NCBI GenBank assembly: GCA_003427395.1
Contig: BFEA01000444.1
Coordinates: forward strand, 1,322,779-1,359,624
Source: Chara braunii
Lineage: Eukaryota; Streptophyta; Charophyceae; Charales; Characeae
DNA length: 36,846 nt
Direction: 5' to 3'
The notes beneath the pieces were generated by a model. The model was not told the DNA's origin and ran no database searches. It worked only from the letters and a program-made list of their open reading frames with translations. Position 1 is the stretch's first letter. Every line of letters starts with the position of its first letter. Made by a program: the position numbers and the translations under genes. Positions 11,800 through 22,656 of the stretch are shown here, in pieces.

Positions 11800-12985
11800 C
11801 TTCCTCAATTGCTCAGTCTTTTCAGCGGAGTTCTTGATGAAGACTCGCCAAAAACCACATGTCCCCAGAAAGTTACGAATGGCACCGGCCATTCGAGTAT
11901 CTTGTTAGTCTTTTTGACGTCAGGGCGACGACCGTTCTCGTTACATATGAAGCCTAATATGGTTGTCTCCCTCATACAGTGTCTCGACTTCAGTCCGCTT
12001 GCGGTAAGGTTGTAATCCTTCAGAATGTCAAGAACCCAAGAAATATCTTGTATATGATTCCAGACGAATTTCCTTACCTTAGACATGACCTCTGTCTCAT
12101 CCTTCTTCCGCCCTTTCACTGCCAAATCGTCAAGGTATGGTTGCGTAAGATGTGGACTAACTGGCTGCATAACGTGAACCATATGCCTCTGCACCATCGC
12201 CACAACATTTGTCCAGCCTTGTGGCGCTAGGTTCATACGGATTAGTCCTCTTGGTGTATGCATCGCAGTCATACGCGAACCATATGCCTCTGCATCATCG
12301 CCACAACATTCGTCCAGCCTTGTGGCGCCATGTTCATATGGATCAGTCCTCTTGGTATATGCATCGGAGTCATAGGCCCATTAGGCGGATACACCAGGAA
12401 CTGATCGTACCCTGAATACAGGTCTATTAACGAAATGACAGGCCGCCCGGCAAAGGACTCTGACAGTGCGTCTGCGTTCGGCAAACCTCCCGCATCTCAT
12501 ATTGCTACTGCATTCAGGCGTTGAAGGTCCTGTACCCACCTCATGGTACCGTTCGGCTTGATAAAGCAGAAACATGGCGATGCGTAAGGCCCACTCAAAT
12601 AGTCGGCAACCTGAGAATGAATCTTGTCATCGAGGTAGTCGACTACTCTTCATTCTTCTGCCGGATTAGGATAACATGGCTCTCGCAAGTTCCATGGTAC
12701 GTGAGGCACAGTGTGAATCTGAATCATTGGAACTTTATCCACATCGAGGCACCCACGCTCATCATTGTCAAACGCATATGCGTGATGTTGCTCCTTCATT
12801 ACTTTCACCATAGCGGTCTTTTCTTGTAGCGTGAGGAATCCTGGTTCCCCTATTATCAAATTCTCCTCGGTCCTTTCATTGATATGGCACGGTCCATGTT
12901 ATGCATCCTCCTTCATTTGCCGTATCAGTTCACGTTCTTGTTCATAATAGAATTCTTCTTCCGCATTTATGAGTACAGAAACAGG
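11800..12985 (-). pseudogene. reverse transcriptase domain, frame-broken
   Basis: RT motifs can be read in order across several frames. They are the N-terminal stretch GFLTLQEKTAMVKVM (12835-12790), the region IHSQVADYLSGPYASPCFCF (near 12630-12570), FIKPNGTMRWVQDLQRLN (near 12575-12515), LIDLYSGYDQFLVYPP (near 12432-12385), APQGWTN, and the catalytic box YLDD at 12137-12126, where both metal-binding Asp residues are intact. Thumb-like sequence (TILGFICNENGRRPDVKK) follows at about 11960-11905. A TAA interrupts the N-terminal linker near 12900. A 101-bp tandem duplication at 12178-12379 repeats the segment around APQGWTNVVAM and shifts the frame. The domain would copy element RNA into DNA, but no continuous product can be made. 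Confidence 0.92.
12178..12379. repeat. 101-bp tandem duplication inside reverse transcriptase
   Basis: Two adjacent copies begin ACCATATGCCTCTGCA at 12178 and 12279, an offset of 101 bases. They differ at several positions, for example GCTAGG against GCCATG near their middles. Because 101 is not a multiple of three, the duplication breaks the RT frame. On the minus strand both copies encode the PRGLI...MAPQGWTNVVAM segment, once in each of two frames. Confidence 0.92.
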
Positions 12986-12999
12986 GTGACTCTTCTCAG

Positions 13000-13824
13000 T
13001 CACACGCTTGTACCTCCTTTTGGAACCCTGCTTGAGCCCACCTCTAAAAAAGATTGACTTGCAACACGCCTCTGAGGTACCCTTTGCTCACCTGCCCTTG
13101 CTGGCAACCGGTACACAAGCTCCACTTGTCCCTCGCCGGAATCTTCCACTATTCTTTCCTCCAAAGTTTGTACAGCAATGGGATCTGTCATCTCATATGT
13201 CGATACTATCTCCATGGCATCGTTGATGCTAGTTAGGTTTAAGCACATCTCACCCGTAGACTCACACTCTTCTTCGTTATTGCCCATTGATCTCCTCCTC
13301 ACCCTTTTCGACTCTTCAAACGTAAAGGAACCTGGGTTTGGCATGTTCCTCATGCTCATGCTATGAGGTCCTGTATTATGACAGGTAATAATCTCGTAGT
13401 TGCCGCAAACTGGATCACTTAAGATGATGTACATTGTGTCGTCATGCTTATTAATTATCATTGACTCAGTGCGGCAGAGGAATGACCTTCCCAGCACAAG
13501 AGGATGGTCCAAATCGGGAATAACGAAGAAGCAGGATCGCACCTTCACTTTCTCGATTTCAATCACCACGTTCAAGGTCGTTCCAGTAAAAGGAGTTTTC
13601 CCACTTGCCCAATAAAGGAAGCCCGAGTCCATTCGATTAATGTCCATACCCAAGCGGAGTGCGTCAGACTCCTTGACGATATTCATCGTCGCTCTTGTAT
13701 TCAGCATCCTGCTACATGACTTTCCCTTCATACTCAAGTTCACATTCCCGGTCCCGAACGATTTCCAATCCATTTTTGTCCCAGGAACCGCCCAGTGAGC
13801 CTCAGTCGGAATGAGATCTCCCAA
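13000..13824 (-). pseudogene. retrotransposon aspartic protease with lost catalytic motif
   Basis: This is an open frame of 274 codons. A retropepsin fold is indicated by VNLSMKGKSCSRMLNTRATM near residues 28-47 and by the C-terminal hallmark HPLVLGRSFLCRTES near residues 105-120. The family needs D-T/S-G as its active site, and it cuts the gag-pol polyprotein. Here the motif is N42-T43-R44, coded AAT ACA AGA at 13701-13693. Two single G-to-A changes from GAT ACA GGA would explain it. The frame is otherwise intact, so the enzyme was lost by substitution. The C-terminal third is an acidic linker leading to RT. The sequence from 13000 to about 12860 continues the linker with a further stop. Confidence 0.88.
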
Positions 13825-13879
13825 TTTTACACTTGCTACCCTTCGATAAGAGAGCTACATTTTAAATCCTTTCCTAAGT

Positions 13880-14753
13880 TTAGCTAAGTTTAGGAGCGAA
13901 TGCGAGGATATCCTTCAAATTAAGCACGTCATTATGCCCTTCCAGAAGCCTATCAACCATGGCTTCAATATCCAGGCCATCTTCCAAAAGCATCACATAC
14001 TTTTGTTTTCGCGAACCTTCTCCTATCGCCGCTCTCTTTGGCCTATCTTCCGACTTTCTCTTCTTCGCCAGTTGAGCAGCTTGTTCTTCCTCGTCCTTCC
14101 CTAGACGCTCATCTTCCCCATCCTCTTTGTCTTCGTCCCCCACGTTAATGACTGGTTCCTTCTCCCGAGGTTGACCTTCATTTGAAGGCTCCTGACTGCT
14201 ACTGGGATCCCCCTTCTTACTCCTCGTGCATACTGTATGTGGGAATGTGGCGCCCTCAAGGAGGTCGGAACGTAACGCCTGATCGTGGGGTTGAACCCAA
14301 GGTCTGACAAGCCGGTTTAGCACTTGATGACCCTGTCCCTGGGCCTAACAAGTACACCATCGGCTTCGCCACCTCTTCGCAAATGAATCTCATCTTCAGA
14401 TTCAACCTCTGCATCTTTTCCATGACGTCCTCTATTCTCTCCATGGTCTCTGTGGCCCTTTCCTGGTAGTATGATTCTTCTTCCTCATCCTCTTCTACTT
14501 CTGTCACCACTGGCTCTTCCTCCCCGGTCTTCTTATCCGACTCATCATTGTCCAGTTTTTCTACCTTTATCATTGGCCTTCCCTCTTCCTCCTGCCAGAG
14601 TCGAAACATAGTCGGTGGTGGCGGACCTTGTTCAACTCGACGAAATGCCTCCTCTCGCACACCACCAGGAATCTTAGGGTCAATATATTTCTCATAATTA
14701 TCATAGACATCCCCGTCCATGTCCGTTAAGATAAGACCATTCCTCTCGTCCAC
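13880..14753 (-). pseudogene. acidic gag-pol linker of the gypsy element
   Basis: Two overlapping frames, 14753-14256 and 14323-13880, cover a highly charged segment between the zinc knuckle and the protease. The first has DMDGDVYDNYEKYIDPKIPG and then long runs of Glu, Asp and Lys with a predicted helical stretch near ATETMERIEDVMEKMQRLNL. The second holds KKRKSEDRPKRAA and a C-terminal LEDGLDIEAMVDRLLEGHND. No enzyme domain is visible. A frame change near 14300 breaks continuity. I infer a linker of the same polyprotein from its position and strand. Basic runs such as KKRK could be a nuclear localisation signal, but this is only suggestive. Confidence 0.7.
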
Positions 14754-14765
14754 CTTTCGAATCTA

Positions 14766-16172
14766 GCAAAACTTGAAGGCATGCCATTTCAACGCACAGT
14801 GATGGCAGATAGCATTCCTCCAATCAAACTTTGGCATGTCACTTCCTCCTTGTCCATTCCAGTTGCCTCCGCGTCCATCCCCTTGACCGCCTTGTCCACC
14901 ATTGTCGTAACCCCATTCGCGGCCTCCACCGCTTCAACCCTGACTGTTTTGCCTGTTACCCCCTTGGCTTTGTCCTCGTCCTTAACCCGTCGCTTGACCG
15001 GGCTGGTCGATCTGAGGCGGGGGTGTCGGCTGCTGCTGTTGGCCCCCTCCTTGCCAGTTCATTCCTTGAGCTGTCTCACTGGGGTACCCTCCCGCAGTAT
15101 GCACAGTCGGTCCTCCTGTGGGTGGCCCGACTTGGTTGTACAACAACCATGGGCCATATGGACTATATCCTGGCCAAACAGGGGAAATAGCCCCTGGCCA
15201 TGGTCCAAACGGCGCTGGTCCCTGTAGCGGTGCCCCACTCGTACTCGCCTTATTCGTGTTTACTTGGGCTGGCGCGACCTCGTGCACTCCTGTATTATTT
15301 CTGGAACCTTGGCCCCTGCGGCCTGGTTCCTCGCCTTCCTCTGACTCTTCGTCAACTTTGTCGGTCCCGCCTTTTCATCATGATCATCGTCGTGCACTTG
15401 CTCCACCACCTTCTTCACAACTTTTGTCAGAGGTTGGGTCACTTTCAGAACTTGTTTCTCTGCCACCTTCTGTTGGTCGGCTTGGTACTTGGCTATTTCA
15501 TCCGCGATGAGTTGTTGAAGGTTAATACTTGCTCCTTCAGTAACAACTCGGGCCTTTCGTTTCTGCCATTATTGCGTCATCTGACTAGTACATCTGGTCC
15601 AGCTCCCCATCCGCCAAACTCTGTTTCACTGTTTCCCATGTCAATTTCCACCCTATCGCTCCTCTTCTTGTCAGGGAAATGCTCTCGCATTCCGTGAAGT
15701 TGCTCAGGAAGATGGCACATTGGGACTCCTCGGCCAACCCTGGAGCCTTCCTCGCCATCTTCTCGAACGTTGTCGTGAAGGCACCCACCGTCGTGAAATT
15801 AGACCTCTTTAACCTTTCCAAGTCGTCCGTCGTAAGGAGGTCATCCCCCAGCTCATACCGCCTTTACATCTCTGCCGTAAAATTCCCCCAATTTCCTTCG
15901 GATTCAGTTGCTACCCGCATAACTTTGGGTCTCATCTCCCACCAGACATACTTAGAGATTTGACAGAATTTCTTTTCTTACGTCATTTCGTCAGTAATTT
16001 GCTTGAGCAATTCAAGCCACTTTGAGACCTTCTCTCCTTTGAAGTGGAAGATCTGAACCTTCGGGATGTTGGATCATGTCATCGCTCGCCCATCCAGTAG
16101 AGCAACCAGTTGACCCAACGTAACCGATCGTTGGCCCACGCCATTGGCCTCATTAAGTTCATCATCCGCCAT
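14766..16172 (-). pseudogene. gag polyprotein of the gypsy element (capsid region to CCHC knuckle)
   Basis: The ATG at 16172 opens a frame beginning MADDELNEANGVGQRSVTLG. It continues with a retrotransposon-gag capsid-like region (FKGEKVSKWLELLKQITDEM, then LTTDDLERLKRSNFTTVGAF and SQCAIFLSNF). Three stops interrupt it in frame: TGA at 16076-16074 (codon 33), TAA at 15980-15978 (codon 65) and TAA at 15866-15864 (codon 103). After a stop near 15585 and a frameshift come a Lys-rich stretch, a Pro/Gly/Gln-rich low-complexity region (15287-14982) and a Gly/Asn-rich stretch. The nucleocapsid knuckle C-x2-C-x4-H-x4-C (CHHC, HAFKFC) is at 14807-14766, followed at once by a TAG. The ATG was chosen because the family-like sequence begins there and nothing gag-like lies upstream. 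Confidence 0.88.
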
Positions 16173-16564
16173 TTCGATCTCCGAAAATCAGTTCCGTGTC
16201 AATATACAACACTTATACAGGGTCAACCTAATCCCTTTAACAACTTCAACCTTCCCTTATAACCAGTCCAACCTCAAAAACCTTAGGAGGTCATGCCTGG
16301 CTACTTCGGTTTAAACCTTCAGCACTCAATCACAGACTCTCACACCACCATACAGTCACTTTACAAATCCATCCACATCACGCAAAATTTTGATACTTAG
16401 CGTCTCTAAATATGACAATGAGCCCCTTCCTTGGGCCTAACAAGATTCATAGGGATATTCCCTTAGGTCATAACGGACAATATCAAAGTCGAAAACACAC
16501 TATATCATTCTCTAAATTACAAAACGCATCGTTTTGCCTGGATCATCGTTTTGCACTAAACCCA
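16173..16564 (-). other. leader between the LTR-like arm and gag
   Basis: About 390 bases separate the gag ATG from the point where homology between the two LTR-like arms stops. A primer-binding site would be expected at its upstream end. The first TGG there is at 16564-16562 (minus), but I could not match the following bases to a known tRNA 3' end. The segment has a doubled CAAAACGATG near 16530-16555 and no open frame of note. Confidence 0.4.
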
Positions 16565-18289
16565 AGTCCGTTCACTATGGACCTCGGTAGGCAGCCGAGA
16601 TCCTCGGCAACAACGCCACCTGTCGTGCGCATGGTCCCCGCTGGGGGAACCTTCCCGACAGCGACACGCAGGATTGGAAGAATTCGCAAGTCGCTTCACG
16701 AGAACGGAAGCAGCGGAGCCGCTCCGGACGAGTGCGCCAACTATACCTCCATCGAGTCCCTACGACAGGACAAGGTCTCGCGAGGTACAACTTACCTCCA
16801 CCCGAGGGAGCTGTCACCATCGCTTGGGTGGGCATATCCCCGCCGAGTTACTGAACCACACGCGGAAGTTCTTACATGCAATCGCGAAGGTGGCCCAACC
16901 GAGGGCGTTTCTCATATGCTGTAGCATAGGGGGTACTCGAGGTCCACGCCTAGCTCGGACCCGTACGCGAACCGTTACGTTGGGGCTCTGATCTCCCACG
17001 TGCGATTCAACACCGGTCGACTAGGACATCCTAACTCAACCAGGCGACATGCAACAAAACAAACTAACTCGGACAAACAAATAAGTCTAGTCCCTTTGAT
17101 CCATAACTCAGAAAATCAATGTGTCTACGCGAGGCCCGCGCAGAATTGCATAAAAAGAATGCAGGCGCTAAGGGAAACGTAACGTTCAGTCATGTGTACT
17201 CACTTGATCTGCTGTCATGGCGACGCTTCATGCGTTACCCGCATCCACGCAGCCTCTCATGGGTTTCGGAGTTGTATATGACACTCAAGTGTCGAAAGCA
17301 AAATATCGTGAAGAGTTCCTCCTTCACGATATTGCACGGCTGAAGGATAAGTCGTGTGTCCCTTGCGGCGCCCCTGTCTTTTAGGCAGTGGGTGACGATA
17401 AGCAAGAGGCGTAGGTCCGGCTCAAGGGGGAAACCCTTTTGTGTTGGTCTAGAGTTTGGGATATCCTGGACAAGGACTTCGGATTCCAAACTCATGACCA
17501 ACGTCCGACCAATAATCTAAAAAGTAAAAACCATCTGAGAAGGGGTTCACTCATCCTTCCCCTGCAATAAGAAAATACAAGTAGTCACGGGTTGGCAAGC
17601 ATACTCAAACTAAGTCCCAGTCCGATGGAAGTTCGAACGCTAAACCTTGAGCTCGACGACTCCTGTTTATCCGCTTGATGCGTGCGGCAGGAGAAAAATA
17701 AGAAAAAAAAAAAAAAAGTTTTGGCGGAAATCAGGGAGAGTCATTCTCACAGCTACAGTTGAACCAATCACTCACACCCTGCACTCATTCACCTATATTA
17801 CTCTCGATCCAGAAGCGAGTCCTCGCTCCCATACATACCTGCACACACATGGAACCCAATGAAAAATTCACACACAAATGCCACAAAACGTGGTCAATCC
17901 CTTTGCTCCCAGGTTCATGTCCCACACGCCCCTTTCTGACCCCCATTCAACAAAGGCATACATGCTCGTCACCTATTCATACAGCTTTTGCATGGCCATT
18001 CAAGAGAGGTTCAGAGGATATAAATTTTATTCATATGGAAATGTCTTTCGCCTATGATGTCACAGACATCTGGGCGCGGGTATCATGTTGGGTAGGAGTT
18101 AAGTCGCAAAGCGACGTGCTATCACTCTGATAGCAAAAGTTGATGAAGCTTAAGTCTCTGAAGAACACTCGCAGGTAGCAATGACTTGCGTCACAAAAAT
18201 CAAGTCAGGCATCGCCTATCAAGTTAACGGAGTTTAACTCCATATCGCACTCTAAGCTACTTAGCAGTAGCGTCTGGTAATGATGTGAA

Positions 18290-18610
18290 AATCCAAAAAT
18301 TTTGGCAACACTTCCATGAGGGAAGTGTGCTCGAATAATATTTACTATACTAAATCTAAAAAGAAAAACTCGTGACTCTGAAAATATCTAAAAATAAACT
18401 AACTATTTGGTTTCAGTAAAAATTTCTGCAACACTTCCTTTAGAAAGGAAGACTTTCATAATTCCTACTGTCCCCAAAGACTAAACTATATCCTATTCTA
18501 GCTAACATCTCTGGAACTTGACTAACTTTGAGTATTTAGCAGAAATTTTGGCATCATCTTTCCTAAGGAAAAGAGGCTCTCCGAATTTTTACTAACTTAG
18601 AGGCTAACCA
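18290..18610 (-). repeat. units with conserved palindromic cores (counterpart of 6724-7045)
   Basis: Three inverted cores are spaced about 125 bp apart. They are ACACTTCC/GGAAGTGT at 18308-18328, CTTCCTTT/AAAGGAAG at 18434-18451 and TTTCCT/AGGAAA at 18559-18571. Each lies beside an AAATTTTTGC or AAATTTTGGC phrase. A fourth unit lies at 19260-19330 in the duplicated copy. Although the primary sequence of each core differs, the pairing is kept. Confidence 0.55.
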
Positions 18611-19968
18611 ATGCCCTACCAAAATAATCATGCATGAAAAGACAAATGAGAAAAAAAACCAAAGTGAGCATCTACCTGCTTATCGCTCACGCACAAGGCG
18701 AGAACTAACAGACAACCCTATAATGCAGAAACAGACAGAACTTGAGCAAAAAGACAAAGCATTGCCAACAAGCATGTCATGTCAACAACGCATTCAATCA
18801 ATTCAAAACAAGGGTTCGTTCCCCAAAGTTTTCATTTTTCGTTTGTCCTGATCACAAAAAATATTAGTCTTGTATCTTACTTAGTTGATTAACTTTCCAA
18901 GTTGTTCTCGGTCAACCCCATGGAATCATTAACACACTTAGCCTGAACTATTCTCACAAGGAGAAGAGTCAGACATTTGTCACCAAGCAAAACTGACCGA
19001 CTTAGCAAAGCGACTGGATCAGTCAAAAGGACCTCATCGTCATCCCCACTTCAATGTCTTCGGCAATCGAACAAAGCGACCGGATCAGTGAGGAAGACCT
19101 TATCTTCAGCTTTATTTCAATGTCTTAGGCAAACAACAAAGTGACAGGATCAGTCAGAAAGACCTCATCTCCAGCCTCATTTCAATGTCTTAAGCAAACA
19201 GCAAAGCGACCAGATCAGTCAGAAGGACCTCATCTCCAGCCCCTTGACTAACTTTGAGTATTTAGCAGAAATTTTAGCACCATCTTCCCTAAGGAAAAGA
19301 GACTCCCATAATTTCTACTAACTTAGAGGCTAACCAATGCCCTACCAAAATAATCATGCATGAAAAGACAAATGAGAAAAAAAAAACAAAGTGAGCATCT
19401 ACCTGCCTATCGCTCGAGCACAAGGCGAGGACTAACAGACGACCTTATAATGCAGAAACAGACAGAACTTGAGCAAAAAGACAAAGCATTGCCAACAAGC
19501 ATGTCATGTCAACAACGCATTCAACCAATTCAAAACAAGGGTTGGTTCATCTAAAGTTTTCATCTTTCGTTTGTCCTGATCACAAAAAATATTAGTCTTG
19601 TATCTTACTTAGTTGATTAACTTTCTAAGTTGTTCTCGGTCAACCCCATGGAATCATTAACACACTTAGCCTGGACTATTCTCACAAGGAGAAGAGTCAG
19701 ACATTTGTCACCAAGCAAAACTGACCGACTTAGCAAAGCGACTGGATCAGTCAAAAGGACCTCATCTTCATCCCCACTTCAATGTCTTCGGCAATCGAAC
19801 AAAGCGACCGGATCAGTGAGGAAGACCTTATCTTCAACCTTCTTTCAATATCTTAGGCAAACAACAAAGTGACCGGATCAGTCAGAAGAACCTCATCTCC
19901 AGCCTCATTTCAATGTCTTAAGCAAACAGCAAAGCGACCTGATCAGTCAGAAGGACCTCATCTCCAGC
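18517..19968. repeat. 726-bp tandem duplication inside the minus arm
   Basis: The segment starting CTTGACTAACTTTGAG at 18517 is repeated from 19243 at a constant offset of 726 bases (checked again at 18628 and 19354). The copies are very similar, with scattered substitutions. The duplicated unit includes the start of the 65-bp array, so the junction probably arose by unequal exchange within that array. The open frames at 18630-18851 and 19360-19554 are the same duplicated sequence and are probably not genes. Confidence 0.9.
19007..19242. repeat. 65-bp tandem array, short block (about 3.6 units)
   Basis: AAAGCGAC-type unit starts are at 19007, 19073, 19138 and 19203, giving periods of 66, 65 and 65. 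The last unit is cut by the junction of the 726-bp duplication. Each unit reads roughly AAAGCGACCGGATCAGTCAG, then AAGGACCTCATCTTCAGC, and CATTTCAATGTCTTAGGC. Confidence 0.93.
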
Positions 19969-20633
19969 CCTATTTCGATGTCTTAGGCAAACAACAAAGC
20001 GACCGGATCATTTAGAAGGACCTTATCTCCAGCCCCATTTCAATGTGTTAGGCAAACAACAAAGCGACCGGATCAGTCAGGAGGGCCTAATCTTCAGGCT
20101 CATTTCAATGTTTGAGGCAAACAATAAAGCGACTGGATCAATCAGAAGGACCTCATCTCCAACCCCATTTCAATGTCTTAGGCAAACAACAAAACGACCG
20201 GATCAGTCAGAAGGACCTCATCTCCAGCCTCATTTTAATGTCTTAGGCAAACAGCAAAGTGACTGGATCAGTCAAAAATACCTTATCTTCAGCCCCATTT
20301 CAATGTCTTAGGCAAACAGCAAAGCAACCGGATCAATCAGAAGGACTTCATCTTCAGCCCCATTTCAACGTCTTAGGCAAACAGCAAAGCGGTCGGATGA
20401 GTCACAAGGACCTCATTTTCAGCCCCATTATAATGTCTTAGGCAAACAGCAAAGCGACCATCTCAGTTAGAAGGACCTCATCTCCAGCCTCATTTCATAG
20501 TCTTAGGCAAACAACAAAGCGACCGGATCAGTCAAAAGGACCTCATCTTCAACCCCATTTCGATATCTTAGGCAAACAGCAAAGCGACCGGATCAGTGAA
20601 AATGACCTCATCTCTAGCTCCATTTCATATCAT
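19735..20633. repeat. 65-bp tandem array, long block (about 14 units)
   Basis: Unit starts fall at 19735, 19801, 19866, 19931, 19996, 20061, 20126, 20191, 20256, 20321, 20386, 20451, 20516 and 20581, almost all 65 bases apart. The unit is the same as at 19007-19242. The length is not a multiple of three, so the open frames across it (20045-20311 and others) do not encode a repeat protein. The partner arm has at most one degenerate unit near 6660-6695, so the expansion seems private to this arm. Confidence 0.95.
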
Positions 20634-21239
20634 TGCATGCAAAGATCGTGATTTGTACCACAGACAGATGAGTTAAACATACATAGAAGAATCCCCTTTC
20701 GATTCAGTTAGGGTCATGAAAAAGAAGACAAACATTTATGGAAGTCATAGTCAAACAGGCCAAACACCAGGTTTGTATAAATAGGGGGTTATTGGGATGC
20801 TAATAGTATAATGTTGGCCTACCTCTGAAATCCCTGCCTCCAAAGTCCCGCCTGGTCTCCGACAGAGCTCCCGCAATCGGTCGGTCAACCTCCCACAAAG
20901 GCCTTGATGCGGTCCTATGGGTTGCAATCCCGCCTGCCGTCTTCCTCTCCGAACACAAACTAGACTTAGAGGAAGAAGGAAAGAAGAAGGAAAGTTAAAC
21001 GCTCGAGATACGAGAAGGGGCCAACTCATCTGACACGGGAGGACCTTGGTGCCTTCAGATTCTGAGGACCCCGCAATGGCGGCCAACTGCGTGCGTCGGT
21101 TTCAACAGGCGGCCGATGTCGCTGTAAAATTTCAACTCAAACTCGGCAGTGATGATCCCCAACCCTCGTTTGTAGAATCGTGATTCAGGTTTCTCACTAT
21201 CTTCTCCTCTTATTGAACGACCAGATGGTAGTAAAGGAC

Positions 21240-21905
21240 TTCGAAGTCAGCAGCCTATGAGGCTGCTATAACAATCCGACCTAGTAATAGTTCGTCGTTT
21301 CTGAAAACAACAGCAACCACCACTCAATTTTCTGTTAGTTACTACTTACTGCATCAACAGCCCTCGGACGCAAAACAATAATCCCAACTGTATACTACAG
21401 GGACGGATGAAAACAACTGCATCTATTTTTCGCTCACACAGTAGTTCGCAATGACAAACTTCATATGTGGCAGCCTTCAACAGTTCGTCTAAGTAGACAT
21501 CAAGTCATATGGCTGCAGATAGGATAAGCGTCGTTCGTTGGTGCTGAGAACAACAACAACCCCCACTCAATTGTATGTCAGTGACAACTCACTGTAGCAA
21601 CAACCCTCGGACGCACAACAGTAATCTCAACTATGTACCACAGCGACAGATGAAAACAACAGTGGCTATACTTCGCTCACACAGTAATCTGTTATAACAA
21701 TCCGACCTAGTAATAGTTCGTCGTTTCTGAAAATAGCAGCAACCACCACTCAATTATCTATCAGTGACTACTTACTGCAGCGACAACCCTCGGATGCAAA
21801 ACAATAATCCCAACTATATACCACAGTAACAGATGAAAACAACAACATCTATTCTTCGCTCAGTTCGCAACGACAAACTTCATATGCGGCAGCCTTCAAC
21901 AGTTC
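21240..21905 (+). repeat. tandem repeat, three units of about 190-240 bp
   Basis: Each unit contains GTCGTT..CTGA(G)AA, ACCACTCAATT, a CAGTGACTACTTACTGCA-type phrase, ACCCTCGGACGC and TCGCTCACACAG. Units begin near 21293, 21531 and 21720. Parts with CATATGNGGCAGCCTTCAAC end the first and third units. The second unit has a very similar inverted copy at 23590-23882. No coding signal is seen. Confidence 0.85.
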
Positions 21906-22125
21906 ATATGAGCAGACCTTGGTGAAATCGGGCAAGTGAGGAGTCTAAACGGGGGTTTTGAGGCACTATGGATCAAATGGTCATACCACTGATACCAGGA
22001 TATCGATTAGGGTGACGGTTCAGCCGGTACATGTTGTGGGGGTTGCGCAACTACTACGGGGATTTTCAAATATGGAAATGTACCTTTCCATTTTCTGGTG
22101 AAACATTTATTTTTCAATAATACTT

Positions 22126-22656
22126 TTGTTGAGTATTACAACGATCTTTGGCTCTGCATCTGCCGCCTCTTACTTTGAACAAGCCGCTTGTTTGGGATCA
22201 AGGTTTGCCTTCTACATTGAACTTGCACTTAATTACAGTAGTGAGAGGCTGTACGAATCTGGTCGGGATAACAATCGGGTGCGTTCAAAAACAAAGAGGA
22301 GGAAGGGAAAAGGTCGAGAGCAGCAGAGATGGAGTAGTCGAGAAGGAGAGGACAGAGAAAGAACCAAGGAAGAAAAAGGAAGCCGCATGAAAAGGAAGTC
22401 GTGGACATGTTCTCTGTCGCTGCGACTGATCTTGTTGCTCCAAGGCAATCGTCATCAATGTCACCACTATCGCCGTCGTGATCGCGGAAGTTGTCTTCGT
22501 CAGCATAAGTCAAAAAAGTACATCGAGGTGCTGCTTACGGACGTATTCGCTAGTATGGTTAAGGTCGAGGTCTTCACTCTGACGTTGCTCGAGGTCCTGA
22601 TCCGGTCTTCCACTTCACGGGGCTTGTCTCAACGAAGCAGGATTACGCCAAACTAG
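22126..22656 (+). other. unassigned open reading frame, probably not a gene
   Basis: This open frame of 176 codons is rich in Arg, Lys, Glu and Ser. I recognise no domain, and its middle (KTKRRKGKGREQQRWSSREG) reflects a purine-rich DNA stretch. It is flanked by inverted copies of the 21.2-kb repeat, so it lies inside a repeat-bounded segment. A signal-like hydrophobic start is weak. It may simply be chance. The sequence from 22657 to 23069 also shows nothing recognisable. Confidence 0.15.

Larger units (their letters stand above)
9624..16172 (-). mobile_element. Ty3/gypsy LTR retrotransposon body, decayed
   Basis: Reading the minus strand from 16172 to 9624, the domains follow in Ty3/gypsy order: gag with zinc knuckle, acidic linker, aspartic protease, reverse transcriptase, RNase H, integrase zinc domain, integrase core, and an integrase tail. 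Integrase after RNase H separates gypsy from copia. The element would have coded its own reverse transcription and integration, but it cannot now. Gag has three in-frame stops, frames shift between nearly every domain, the protease DTG is NTR, one integrase Asp is Asn, and RT has a 101-bp duplication. A homologous arm in 5' LTR position lies at 16565-21120. No same-orientation 3' LTR is seen below 9624. Confidence 0.95.
16565..21120 (-). repeat. LTR-like arm, minus orientation, upstream of gypsy gag
   Basis: The minus strand matches the plus strand of 6130-8852 at ordered anchors across its whole length. Its position directly upstream of gag and its orientation fit a 5' LTR. It is about 1.8 kb longer than its partner. 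The extra length is largely accounted for by a 726-bp tandem duplication (18517-19968) and 65-bp repeats (up to 20633). The outer part (20820-21090) matches 6200-6450: both read, on the relevant strand, a stretch like GCAGGCCGGATTGCAAC, then AGGACCGCA, and GGGAGCTTTGCCGG. An open frame at 21086-20751 and its counterpart at 6215-6421 share only this repeat sequence and are not evidence of a gene. Confidence 0.7.

Noticed and set aside
19007-20633. CRISPR-like array
   Set aside because: The 65-bp repeats are directly contiguous with no unique spacers, and the sequence is eukaryotic.
6215-21086. Conserved protein suggested by similar frames at 6215-6421 and 21086-20751
   Set aside because: The similarity is simply the two LTR-like arms. 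Both frames are short, and reading-frame conservation is no better than that of the DNA.
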